From positions 1-37,260 of the forward strand of contig MSJI02000852.1 in NCBI GenBank assembly GCA_001931905.2: a DNA stretch of 37,260 nucleotides, read 5' to 3'. The DNA comes from Cladosporium sp. IMV 00045. Its lineage: Eukaryota > Ascomycota > Dothideomycetes > Cladosporiales > Cladosporiaceae. The notes beneath the pieces were generated by a model. It was given only the letters and a program-made list of their open reading frames with translations, was not told the DNA's origin and made no database searches. A program made the translations under genes and the position numbers. How positions within the stretch are numbered: the first letter of the stretch is position 1; each line of letters opens with the position of its first letter. Below are positions 19,514 through 28,694 of the stretch, piece by piece.

Positions 19514-21841
19514 ATGCCGCCGCAGCCTTCTGCCAACGCACCGACTTCACAATCGCACAACCGCAAGAGCGCGCAGGCTGCTCCAAGCCGCGTCGCCATT
19601 CCTCTGACTCTGAGCAAACCTCGACCATCCAAGCAAAAACCGCAGCCAACACTCGACCCGGCTGTCCAGGCTCCAGCAAAAAGAGAGGTAGCAGCGCGAT
19701 TCGATGATAAGGAAGCGCCTGCGACAACAGGCGCGCAAAATGAGGAGAAAGCTACACCAACCGCGACAAATGGCACCGGGGACGCTTCAGTGCACGATGC
19801 CGGTGAGCATGTGACAACGCCAATGGCAGGAAAGCACATGGCGGGCGAAGGAAATGCCACTGCAAATTCGACTGGAGCTACGCCGGAAGATGCACAGGGA
19901 GGGCCAGTCCGCGCCATATTATCAGAAATCGCTTCGACTGAGAAACCGATCGATGCGCAGTCATCGCGCAAACCTTCCCAGATTCGCACTGAGCTTCCAC
20001 CAGCTTTCATTCCTTCCGCAACGCAGCATACACCCCAGTCGTCTTTTTCGTCTCGACAGACCAACCACAATACGCAGTCATTCCAACCGCAAGCGCATCT
20101 CTCGCGACCCAGCACCAACAGCATTGTCTTTGGCGAGGTCGACTCTTCTGAATCTTCACCCGCACCGCCACAGTCTGCAGGATCAACGTTCGTGCCACCG
20201 CCGCCAATGCAGCCTATGCAAAGGCCGTATCCGCCTCCACCATTTCCACCTGTCAATCAAGCGCAGCACTACCCTGATCCTCAAGCCTACCCTCTGTATC
20301 CATCCGGATTTGCGGCGCAGCAACCGTGGAACCCTCAACGCGCGTTCCATCCTACGCCACAAAATCCTCCTTTCCCTCCACAATTTCAACCGCAGTATCG
20401 CTATGCTCCGCAAGAGCCCTTCGTTGCCGATGCTCCTACTTCCCTTTCACGCTCCGCATCGCCAGGGTCAGCTTACGCTGAGGCTTCTAGGATTGGCCAA
20501 GATCTGCGATCACCCACGACTGCAGATACAGTTGGTGGTGCAAAAGGCTTCGTCGAGCCGAAACCAATGTACTCGAATCAGTTCCCGTTTCGTCAGGCAC
20601 CCTTCCACCGACAGGCACCCCCACAACAACAGTCAATGCCACCGCCGGACTTCAGACCTGACATGGAGAATGCTCAGTTCCTACGTGACCATGTTCGATC
20701 TCAATTTGCAAAACCTGCTTTTGCCGATTGCCATCTACAAATTTCGCACGACCAAGACGCTAGCACCCAACGCATCGACGGGCATCGGCTTATCCTTGCT
20801 CGTAGTCCGGCCTTGCTGCGTCAAATACAAGAGGCGGCTTCCACGGCCACGACCGAGTTGAAAATCCACCTGCCAGGCAAGTATTTGAGCCTGCATACAT
20901 TCAATGAATGTCTCAAATATATCTACGGTGGTCACCTGCCCCCACTCGACCCACCTCATCGCCAATCAAACTCGTTCGTCGAGCCTGTGCCTGCTCAGAT
21001 GGAACGCATGGAACTGGCACTCCAACGCATTGCTACAGGGGCATGGCTAGACATGCCAGCCATTGCTTGGCGTGGAATGAATGTTGCGACTAATGCTTTG
21101 ACCTGGAACACTCTCCCACTTGCCCTCGAGTTCGGTCTTAACGGTGGTATCTCACCAATGTGGACTCTGGACGATGGCAGTGAGGAGCGTAGCAGTACAG
21201 CCTCAAGCGATGATTCGCACGGTCGCACGGACGCCGCCTCATCAGCACCGACCTACGACCCTTATGCCACCCCACTTCTCCAGAGCGTTCTGCAGTTCGT
21301 GACCAACAATTTCCCGCCAGACTTCTATCCAAACATCAACGCGCCTCAGCTCGAAGTCTACCCTAGGCTGCCGCCAGTCCCACCGAGGGAGCAGCAACAC
21401 GAGAAGAACAAGTCCTCTCGGTCCGCCGACCCTAGGCTAAGCCAAATCCGCTTTGGCGAACTGCCGCCTGCGCGTGCAGAGTCTCCCAAGGCTTCACCGA
21501 TTACGACGACAATATCGAGCCTCTTGTTCTCACTTCCTTTCCAACTGCTCAAGTTCCTACTGGAGCATCCAGTCATGACGGAGCGCGTGGGAGCTGAGAC
21601 GGTGGGGAGTATCATGAGGCAGACAACGGCAGAGAGGGAGAGCAGACGGTTGAGATGCCTCAAGGCTAAGCAGCGCACGGCGGCCAAACAAGATGATGGA
21701 CACGATGACTCGGCGAACCTATGTTGGGAAGAGCACGTGGAGGTGACGAGCCAGGGCCGACTGGGCCTCAGGCTGTGCAGGAGACGGAGAGACGCGCATA
21801 CGCCGCCGTCTTCAAGTGAAGGTAAGGCCAACGCGGCATGA
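19514..21841 (+). CDS. BTB/POZ-domain protein with disordered N-terminus
   Basis: Single-exon frame of 775 aa from ATG 19514 (context ACGAAAATG); the frame is open further upstream but only to TTG. Residues 1-380 are Pro/Gln/Ser-rich and probably disordered. The BTB/POZ fold spans about 385-480: FLRDHVRSQFAKPAFADCHL, then the DGHRLILARSPALLRQI block typical of BTB cores, and FNECLKYIYGG. A helical region follows, with repeated mentions of ALEFGLN- and FLLEHPVM-like segments. BTB domains mediate dimerisation and often recruit Cullin3 ligases or transcription partners. Which applies here is unknown. A strong donor and acceptor near the stop (21822-21912) would replace the last residues by a repeat-bearing tail, giving 812 aa (see findings). 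Confidence 0.85.
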   Translation: MPPQPSANAPTSQSHNRKSAQAAPSRVAIPLTLSKPRPSKQKPQPTLDPAVQAPAKREVAARFDDKEAPATTGAQNEEKATPTATNGTGDASVHDAGEHVTTPMAGKHMAGEGNATANSTGATPEDAQGGPVRAILSEIASTEKPIDAQSSRKPSQIRTELPPAFIPSATQHTPQSSFSSRQTNHNTQSFQPQAHLSRPSTNSIVFGEVDSSESSPAPPQSAGSTFVPPPPMQPMQRPYPPPPFPPVNQAQHYPDPQAYPLYPSGFAAQQPWNPQRAFHPTPQNPPFPPQFQPQYRYAPQEPFVADAPTSLSRSASPGSAYAEASRIGQDLRSPTTADTVGGAKGFVEPKPMYSNQFPFRQAPFHRQAPPQQQSMPPPDFRPDMENAQFLRDHVRSQFAKPAFADCHLQISHDQDASTQRIDGHRLILARSPALLRQIQEAASTATTELKIHLPGKYLSLHTFNECLKYIYGGHLPPLDPPHRQSNSFVEPVPAQMERMELALQRIATGAWLDMPAIAWRGMNVATNALTWNTLPLALEFGLNGGISPMWTLDDGSEERSSTASSDDSHGRTDAASSAPTYDPYATPLLQSVLQFVTNNFPPDFYPNINAPQLEVYPRLPPVPPREQQHEKNKSSRSADPRLSQIRFGELPPARAESPKASPITTTISSLLFSLPFQLLKFLLEHPVMTERVGAETVGSIMRQTTAERESRRLRCLKAKQRTAAKQDDGHDDSANLCWEEHVEVTSQGRLGLRLCRRRRDAHTPPSSSEGKANAA

Positions 21842-21961
21842 TTCTTTTTATCATACCCCCATTTCATTTTGTGGATTTTGCGACTTTTCTTTTGCATGTT
21901 TCTGGATTTCAGGCATAGCGAGCGGATGGATTGTTGGATACAGAAAAGCACAACTGTTGCA

Positions 21962-22006
21962 GAGCGTGTTACAAAGGAGCGTGTTACAAAGGAGCGTGTT
22001 ACAAAG
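21962..22006. repeat. Three perfect 15-nt tandem repeats
   Basis: GAGCGTGTTACAAAG is repeated exactly three times at 21962, 21977 and 21992, preceded by a related partial copy. The unit is five codons long and the array is open in frame with a possible extra BTB exon, where it would read as repeated SVLQR. Confidence 0.95.
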
Positions 22007-22043
22007 AAAGGTTACCCTCAACAGGCGTTCGAGCGGGTTTTGA

Positions 22044-23137
22044 CGTGGCATTTGATCCACGATAGCGCACGGCCGAAACGAACTAGAGACATAACGAGGG
22101 CGGCACTCGCTATGATTCTTAGGACGGAAGATAGGTTTACTATTTGGGCGGGAGGAAACCTCCTCGAAAAGCTTTAGAGACTGTAGGATATCATTTGGAG
22201 GCGTTGAGGAAGACATGGGAAGTCTGATGGATGGTAGGGAGCTTGTACGTAGTCCAGGACGATGATCGATTGGTCGGCTTCGAACAGAAGTGGAAAATGA
22301 AAGCTTTGTGTATCCTCATGTAGTCAATATAGCCTCAATAACGATTCCTGTAATTAAAGACCAGAAGCAAAGTGCGACACGGCTGAAAATCGATACTCAA
22401 CAATCTCACTTGCCATGCAGTGAGCTCGAGATGTAGAACTCCGCGTATCTCCGGCAAAGATTTTATCCCCGAGCTGCCGCCATTCCGCGAGTGGATCTTG
22501 CACGCTGATCACGAAAGTTGCCGACGCCTTTAACGGCGACCTTCCGTCTTACGAAAACAGATATTGGATTGCATAAGCAACAGTCCTTGCCACCCATTAT
22601 CACGAGAGCGGATTGCCAGAACATGGAGTAGCATCACGCTGATACCCTTCGCTCATGACATTCTCATATAGGGTTATGCATACTAATCAAGCATCTGCCG
22701 TCCCGTCTCTAGTCTCCCACGCCGGTTAATCGGCACAGCGATGGCGTTTACAGCAGCTAAGTACCGAACTGGACCGTGTTGCGGTGCTCTGATTTCTTTG
22801 CGCTCCTGACTCTTCCCTTTATCGAGTTATCTGCCCTTATCTCAATCGTCTTGAAACGTGGACGGCCAGATCGCAAAAAGCTTTTCCGGTCGTTCCCCGG
22901 CGTTCTCTCCTCATCGTTCGCCATTTTCCCTTGCATGGGTTCTTTTTGCCTCTGGTATAGCTAACTCACATACCCTGTCGAGCTTGGTTGCTGGCTGTAC
23001 CTAGGAGACTTTCCGGATCTACCCCGTGCCTGGATAGAGCTAGTTGGACCAGGATTACCCACGACTCTGGATTTTGGACTGCAGAAACGACATAGGACAG
23101 GAAAGGATTGGACCAGGACGCCAGCTTGGGAGTGAGA
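22044..23137. other. Intergenic region upstream of MFS transporter
   Basis: About 1.1 kb between the possible BTB extension and the transporter start. It contains the BTB 3' UTR and the transporter promoter. I see no protein-coding signal beyond short frames, and no RNA gene. Confidence 0.5.
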
Positions 23138-24627
23138 ATGTCGGACTCTTCTTTTGACGACATGGAGAAGGATGCTCATCGCCAGAAGGAAACTGGTGCT
23201 CCGCATTTGACCCAACAGCAGGAAGATTTATTGGAGGCCGCAGAGCCTCCGTTCACGGTTCATGATGGCGTCGACGGGGAAGGAGTTGGTACTGGACTGC
23301 GCCAGGTTGGCACAGGCACAGGCACATCTTTACACCAGGTGGCGTCTAGTAAACCTTCCATAAACAACATTCGCAGCGTGCCTAATGGAGGAACGAAGGC
23401 TTGGTTGCAAGTGTTGGCGAGTTTCTTTCTGTTTTTCAATTCTTGGGGAATTGTAAACACATTTGGTATGTTTCAATCAGCATGATTGCCATGTATTGGG
23501 CTTTTGCTGACATCTACCCAGGAACGTATCAGGCGTACTACGAGACCGGCATCCTCGCCGGTTCTTCGCCGTCAGACATATCATGGATCGGCAGTATCCA
23601 AGCCTTCCTTCTGATGTTCGTCGGTGCCATCACTGGCTCAATTTACGACGCTGGATACGTCCACTCTCTCATGCTTGTGGGATCGTTCCTCGTCGTATTC
23701 GGACAGATGATGCTTTCTCTTTGCACGAGCTACTATCAGGTCATTCTCGCTCAAGCCATCTGTATCGGTATCGGCTGTGGATGCTTGTTCGTTCCCGGAG
23801 TTGCAATTCTTTCGACCTATTTCAGCACCAAAATCGCCACTGCCATGGGTCTCGCTGCTTCCGGATCTTCTCTCGGTGGTGTCATCTATCCCATCATGTT
23901 CCACAGGCTGCAGCCCACCATTGGATTTCCTTGGGCAACGCGCATCATTGGATTCATCGCCTTGTTCGGCTTAGGAATCTCGAATCTCGTGCTCCGTGTA
24001 CGCACAGTTCCGGACTCCCGTCGCAAGCTCGTAGATCTCGCAGCATTCAAGGAACCACCGTACGCTCTTTTCGTTTTCGGATGTTTCCTCGGATTCATGG
24101 GCCTATACGTCGTCTTTTTCTACATTCAGTCCTTCGCCATCGAAACCGGAATCGCGGGCGAGAACATCAGCTTTTACCTCCTTGCCATCCTCAACACCGG
24201 CTCCATCTTCGGCCGCATCATCCCCAATTTTATCGCCGACCGCACCGGGCCCATGAACATGATTATCCCCTGCGCTTGCATCTCCGGTATCCTGGCCCTG
24301 TGCCTTATCGCTGTGAAAAGTCTCGCGCCTACCATTGTCATCTGCGCTCTCTACGGCTTCTTCTCTGGCAGTTTTGTTTCGCTGCCTCCCACGATTCTCG
24401 TGCATCTGACTGCCAACCGTGCGATGATTGGCACCAGGATGGGAATGTGCTTCACGATCGTCTCGATCGGTCTGCTGATCGGCACGCCTATCTCTGGACA
24501 GATTCTGAACGCTACTGGATTCCCACAGACCTGGACATATGGCGGTGTGCTGGTCATTGCTGGCTCCTTCGTCATTGGAGCTTCACGAGTCGCAAAGAGT
24601 GGTTGGAATATTGTGGCCAAGGTCTAA
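23138..24627 (+). CDS. MFS transporter, monocarboxylate (MCT/MCH) type
   Basis: Two exons, 23138-23465 and 23522-24627, flank a 56-nt intron (GTATGT...CCCAG). The product is 477 aa. The open frame reaches 23108 but only with TTG, so ATG 23138 (MSDSSFDDMEKD) is the start. Residues 1-86 are cytosolic and polar. Twelve membrane segments follow. TM1 and its loop read AWLQVLASFFLFFNSWGIVN, then TFGTYQAYYETGILAGSSPS and DISWIGSIQAFLLMF across the splice, a block characteristic of fungal MCH-like proteins (SLC16 family). Family members are annotated as carriers of monocarboxylates, riboflavin or unknown solutes, and the substrate here cannot be read from sequence. AATAAA lies 114 nt after the stop. 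Confidence 0.93.
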
Positions 24628-24740
24628 TCCAACCTTATTAAAAAGCTTTTCCTTCTCTTTGATTTCTTCATAGCGAGCGTAGGCCATGGGTACTGACCTT
24701 TTTGAAGCGCTCATATATAGACTGGATTTATTTAGTGCAT

Positions 24741-24746
24741 AATAAA
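24741..24746 (+). terminator. Poly(A) signal AATAAA for MCT-type transporter
   Basis: AATAAA occurs 114 nt after the transporter stop in an AT-rich stretch, a normal position for a fungal 3' end signal. Confidence 0.5.
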
Positions 24747-25055
24747 CATCGACATACTACACGCACCGCTCTCAGAGAATCCCAGACTCTACATCTAACT
24801 ACTTGTCACCTGGCCCGAAACTTCTCTGGCAGAGCGGAAGAGCTGGGGAGAACCGCTTTAACATCTTTCATGTGATCACCACTTTACAAAGATCTTCTGC
24901 ACGTTCGCCAACAGTCGCGATACTTGCGATTTTCTGCGCCATTTGGTCTCTGACATTCATCCAAGTGGGTCACGGTAAAAGCTCGCGCATTTCGAGATTA
25001 AACGTCAGCAGTGGGCTTAGCAGTCGCAAAAGTGAGCCATCGCTTTTCTACAGAC

Positions 25056-25062
25056 ATATAAG
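25056..25062 (+). promoter_or_regulatory. TATA-like element
   Basis: ATATAAG lies about 115 nt before the ATG of the 73-aa gene, at a distance suitable for a core promoter with a short leader. Confidence 0.35.
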
Positions 25063-25175
25063 TGACAGGCGTCTGACCGGCCTCAATTACTTCATATACT
25101 TCGTGTTCGACTCGCGCGAAGATCAAGAAACGAATCCCTCCACATTCTTTCAAGACTCACTCCTACACGCCCAAA

Positions 25176-25397
25176 ATGTCCAACAACACCAACGACATTT
25201 GGCCCGCTCTTGTGAAGTTCGACGCCATCATCACCGACGTCGTTCTCATCTTTCTGCTGTTCATGGGCTTCACGGACTTCTGTCTGGGTCGCATCGGCCT
25301 CAGTCAGTGCGGATACGTTCTAGGACCCGGTCTTCTTATGGTCAGACGTCACAGGCCTCAGTGGTTCCCGAAACACTATCAGGAGGCCAAATTCTAG
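25176..25397 (+). CDS. Small single-pass membrane protein, 73 aa
   Basis: ATG at 25176 in a good fungal context (CCAAAATGTC) opens a 73-aa frame. It has a polar N-terminus (MSNNTNDIWPALVKFDAI), a hydrophobic stretch at about 17-33 (DAIITDVVLIFLLFMGF), a Gly-rich middle (GRIGLSQCGYVLGPGLLM) and a basic, aromatic C-terminus (VRRHRPQWFPKHYQEAKF). A TATA-like element lies upstream. I recognise no family. It resembles other small membrane microproteins in layout, and it ends 111 bp from the stop of the convergent NAT gene. It could still be a chance frame, but context and composition favour a gene. Confidence 0.5.
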   Translation: MSNNTNDIWPALVKFDAIITDVVLIFLLFMGFTDFCLGRIGLSQCGYVLGPGLLMVRRHRPQWFPKHYQEAKF

Positions 25398-25508
25398 GGT
25401 CGCTGCTTTTGTTGGGTGCGCTGAGAAAACAAGAGTTCGATCAGCGTTTTGATGGTTCGATTCGACTCGGAGTATGCTGGGAGTGGGAACTTCATGGCTT
25501 TGCTCGAT

Positions 25509-26474
25509 CTAAATAGCCACTTGAGACGTTTCAAGTTCCGTTTGCCAACCAATGATACCCTCTTTTTCAACTTCCGTCAGGACGATTCCAAACCATTTCT
25601 GCAATGCGCCAACTCTCTGTTCTTCAGTCACGCACGTCTCCACGACCACGGTTTTGCCTCCCAAGTTCTCTTTGACCACACCATCAACCAGCATCCTTTT
25701 CCCGAAAACTTCATCCTCACCCTCACCGTCTTGTCGGTGTCGTCTCAGGAATTTTATCACTAGCACTCCACTCAATTGGGGGCTCTGCGGCGAGTGTCCG
25801 GTGTACCAGTTCATAACGCCAAAGTCGGCTTCCGTAAACTCCGCTTCGTAGAAAGCGTAGAAACTATTCCAAGCCTTCTCAGGCGAGTTGCGGTATTGAT
25901 AGATCCACATCTTAGTTTCTGGACGGCGATTGACTTGAGACGGGATGTGATCTTTGACGAGCCGGATCTCCTGCGTGCCCATGTTGAAGCTAACATGGCC
26001 CTTAACCAACGGGATGGGTTTCGTGGCGCCATCTCCGCCGAATCCAACATCGACCATCCACTTGGAGCCGTCGGGGAGCGTGACGATATTCACAACGTGC
26101 ACCCAGCCCACGTATTCTCCGCCCGGGATTCCGCCTTGTCGCCTTCGGATCTTGACGCCGGCTGTGTAGACTTCAAATCCGAGCGCTCGGAGGATGTGGT
26201 TGTAGAGGATCGCGATTTCCATGCAATATCCCCCTCTGCCACGCCCGTCCAGTACGATCTTCCGGAAGAGATCATGAGGGTCTAATTTGTTGGTGTGAGC
26301 TTTGTTGTAGTGGAGGGAGAGATTTTCGTAAGGTATTGTAGATAGTGTGTGCGTATGTAACGCGGTTAACAAAGTGAGATTTGGTTCTCTTCCACGTCCT
26401 TGCCGATATTTCTGAGGGATTGAGATATGATCAAGGAAAGCCGAGACCTGCTCTAGAGAGTAGGCAGAAGCCAT
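25509..26474 (-). CDS. Arylamine N-acetyltransferase
   Basis: Intronless, 321 aa from ATG 26474 (MASAYSLEQV); the open frame begins at a TTG 10 codons earlier. NAT enzymes transfer acetyl (in some fungi malonyl) from CoA to arylamines through a Cys-His-Asp triad. All three are visible: Cys84 in RGRGGYCMEIAIL, His126 in YVGWVHVVNIV and Asp142 in KWMVDVGFGGDG. The N-terminal helical part (TLSTIPYENLSLHY) and the C-terminal tail are also as expected. The length is slightly above bacterial NATs (about 280 aa) and usual for fungi. In Fusarium, related NATs detoxify benzoxazolinone-derived aminophenols; that substrate is not implied here. It is divergent from ARG8 with a 493-bp shared upstream region. 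Confidence 0.95.
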   Translation of the reverse strand: MASAYSLEQVSAFLDHISIPQKYRQGRGREPNLTLLTALHTHTLSTIPYENLSLHYNKAHTNKLDPHDLFRKIVLDGRGRGGYCMEIAILYNHILRALGFEVYTAGVKIRRRQGGIPGGEYVGWVHVVNIVTLPDGSKWMVDVGFGGDGATKPIPLVKGHVSFNMGTQEIRLVKDHIPSQVNRRPETKMWIYQYRNSPEKAWNSFYAFYEAEFTEADFGVMNWYTGHSPQSPQLSGVLVIKFLRRHRQDGEGEDEVFGKRMLVDGVVKENLGGKTVVVETCVTEEQRVGALQKWFGIVLTEVEKEGIIGWQTELETSQVAI

Positions 26475-26967
26475 CGAGAACGAAACAAAGCAAGACCAAT
26501 CCAAACCTTTGCTGGTCGACCTACCGTCTATTGAAAGCTACTAGGACGAGAGGATATAACCTTGTGAGTCTTCCGTTTGCCCTTGGCGTGTCTTGTTCGT
26601 TGTCGTTCAGCACGTGCTTTTGAGTCACGATAATAGCAGCGGGTTGAGATGATCGATTTCAAAGGTACCTGTGACTTGAAAGCATATTCGAGGATGTCAA
26701 GACCTACCACCAATGACTGCTGCAACGATGATGACTCTTTGTTGGGGAGAAATAATGTTCAACCTCTGATGTAGCACAAGCAGTGGATACTTCGCAATCT
26801 ACGCGGTCCAGGGTGGTGACTCCGACATCGCCATTCTGCCGGTGACAAAACCTGGGGAAACCGTCACAACTTTTTGTGAGGTCAACTGGAAGCATCCCAA
26901 ACTCATTCTCAATACACTTTTCTACGCTTCAACTTTTCTTCTTTCTTGCATTGCTGTCACAACCAAC
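26475..26967. promoter_or_regulatory. Bidirectional promoter, NAT and ARG8
   Basis: 493 bp between two divergent start codons. It carries a CACGTG E-box at 26611-26616, a perfect TGAGTCA at 26621-26627 and two one-mismatch versions (26732-26738 and 26817-26823). The last 60 bp before the ARG8 ATG are CT/AAC-rich, as in many fungal leaders. Confidence 0.6.
26621..26627 (+). promoter_or_regulatory. Gcn4/CPC1-type binding site TGAGTCA
   Basis: An exact match to the Gcn4/CpcA/CPC1 consensus TGA(C/G)TCA, 341 nt before the ARG8 ATG. Arginine biosynthesis genes are classic targets of this general amino acid control factor, so the site fits its gene. Confidence 0.55.
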
Positions 26968-28485
26968 ATGTCTTTCCGTGTAGGTAGTCAGCGCATTGGC
27001 TCTCTTTTGCGCACGCAGCGATCCGGCCTGTCGCAGACCGCGCGCCGTAGCTATGCCGCTACTTCAGGATCCAACCTGCCCGAATCCATGAGGCAGGAGA
27101 TTGAGGTTTGTTTGAACGAATGCAGTGTGCTAGGATAAGATCATGATTGCTAAGTGTACCAGAAAAATGCCTCTCTTCCCACCCCCGACCCGCACCCCGA
27201 TTCCCAAACCACCCGTCTCGTCAACTCTCAGCAGCCATTCATGGTCCCCACCTACGTCCGCCCACCTCCCATGTTCCAGAAGGGCGAGGGCTGCTACCTC
27301 TACGACGTCGACAACAGACAATACCTCGACTTCACAGCTGGCATTGCTGTCAACTCATTGGGCCACTGCGACGAGCAAATGAGCCGCATCCTGTTCGAGC
27401 AGTCGCAAACGCTGGTGCACGCCAGTAACCTATACTACAACCCGTGGACTGGCGCGCTGAGCCAGCTTCTCGTGGAAAAGACCAAAGAGGCGGGCTGCAT
27501 GAAGGACGCAAGCAGGGCATTCATTTGCAACAGTGGAAGCGAGGCGAACGAGGCGGCTATGAAGTTTGCCCGCAAGTATGGCCGCAGTGTCAAGGAAGAC
27601 GGTTCCAAGCACGAGATTGTGAGCTTTCACGGCTCCTTCCATGGCCGTACCATGGGCTCTCTTAGCATGACCCCGAACCCCAAGTACCAGAAGCCTTTCT
27701 CGCCCATGGTGCCCGGATGTAAGTACGCTACCTACAACGACATTGACAGCATCAACGAGCTGGTCACCGAGAACACCTGCGGTGTCATCATCGAGCCTAT
27801 CCAAGGTGAGGGCGGCGTCAACGTCGCCACCCACGAGTTCCTCGTTGCTCTGCGCCACCGCTGCAACGAGGTCGGCGCCGTTCTGATCTACGACGAGATC
27901 CAGTGTGGCCTTGGCCGTACCGGAAAGCTCTGGGCCCACGGTGACCTGCCCGCTGAAGCCCACCCGGATATCTTGACCACGGCAAAGGCCCTGGGCAATG
28001 GCTTCCCTATTGGCGCCACCGTTGTCACTGAGGACGTCTCCAGCAAGATCGTCACCGGTGACCACGGCACCACCTTCGGCGGCAACCCTCTCGGATCTAG
28101 GCTCGCCCACCACATCGTCGGTCGTCTCTCTGACCCCCAGCTCCAACAAGACGTCCTGAAGAAAGAGACTCGTTTCCGTGAGAACTTCGTGCGCATCCAC
28201 CAGCGCTTCCCCAAGATCGTCCAGGAAGTCCGCGGCAGGGGTTTGATCCTCGGCATGCAGCTTTCCAAAGACCCGACGCCAATCATCACAGCGGCTCGCG
28301 AGCGCGGTCTCCTCGTCATCACCTGCGGCACCAACACTCTGCGTTTCGTGCCGCCTCTCACCATCACCGAGGCCGAGATCGACTCTGGCTGCGCCATTCT
28401 GGAGGAGGCCATGGCTGAGGTCTTTGAGAAGCCCGGCAAGGTCGAGGGTACCGACGGTCAGCAGGAGATGAGGGCTACTCGGTAA
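26968..28485 (+). CDS. ARG8: Acetylornithine aminotransferase, mitochondrial
   Basis: Two exons, 26968-27105 and 27163-28485, with a 57-nt phase-0 intron (GTTTGT...ACCAG). The product is 486 aa. It converts N-acetylglutamate semialdehyde to N-acetylornithine with glutamate as donor, using PLP, in arginine biosynthesis. Residues 1-35 are basic and Ser/Arg-rich (MSFRVGSQRIGSLLRTQRSG), a mitochondrial targeting peptide. Class III aminotransferase landmarks follow: PMFQKGEGCYLYDVDNRQYL, CNSGSEANEAAMKFARKY, ILIYDEIQCGLGRTG-like IYDEIQCGLGRTGKLW, and the Schiff-base lysine, about Lys321, in TTAKALGNGFPIGA. ArgD/ARG8 is preferred over ornithine aminotransferase or GABA transaminase because of the leader and overall pattern; this choice is good but not absolute. 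A Gcn4-type site lies upstream. Confidence 0.93.
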
Positions 28486-28694
28486 ATCTGATCCGAGTCG
28501 CTGCTGAATGTCTTGTAGGCTCTCGGCTTTTGTATAAACTATATATACGGTCATAGCGCGGCGTTGGTGGGGTTTTCTTTCTTCGAATCTATACGTTGCA
28601 AGTCACAATTTCATCTCACAGAATAGATATTCGTCTCCAGTCATCCATGACATGCATGTGCCGAGCCAACCAAAGCCTTTCCAGGAGACTACAA

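Larger units (their letters stand above)
24628..25175. other. Intergenic: transporter 3' UTR, microprotein promoter
   Basis: 548 bp. The left part is the transporter 3' UTR. The right part should drive the 73-aa gene. A long frame crosses it (24803-25516) but has no internal Met and starts at TTG, so I do not call it. Confidence 0.5.

Noticed and set aside
23583..24641. 352-codon plus-strand frame inside the MCT-type transporter
   Set aside because: Out-of-frame His/Arg-rich shadow of the transporter exon.
24803..25516. 237-codon plus-strand frame
   Set aside because: It starts at TTG with no internal Met, has no domain, and overlaps the better-supported 73-aa frame.
27430..28554. 374-codon minus-strand frame opposite ARG8
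   Set aside because: Shadow of a GC-rich, codon-biased gene; no homology or start context.
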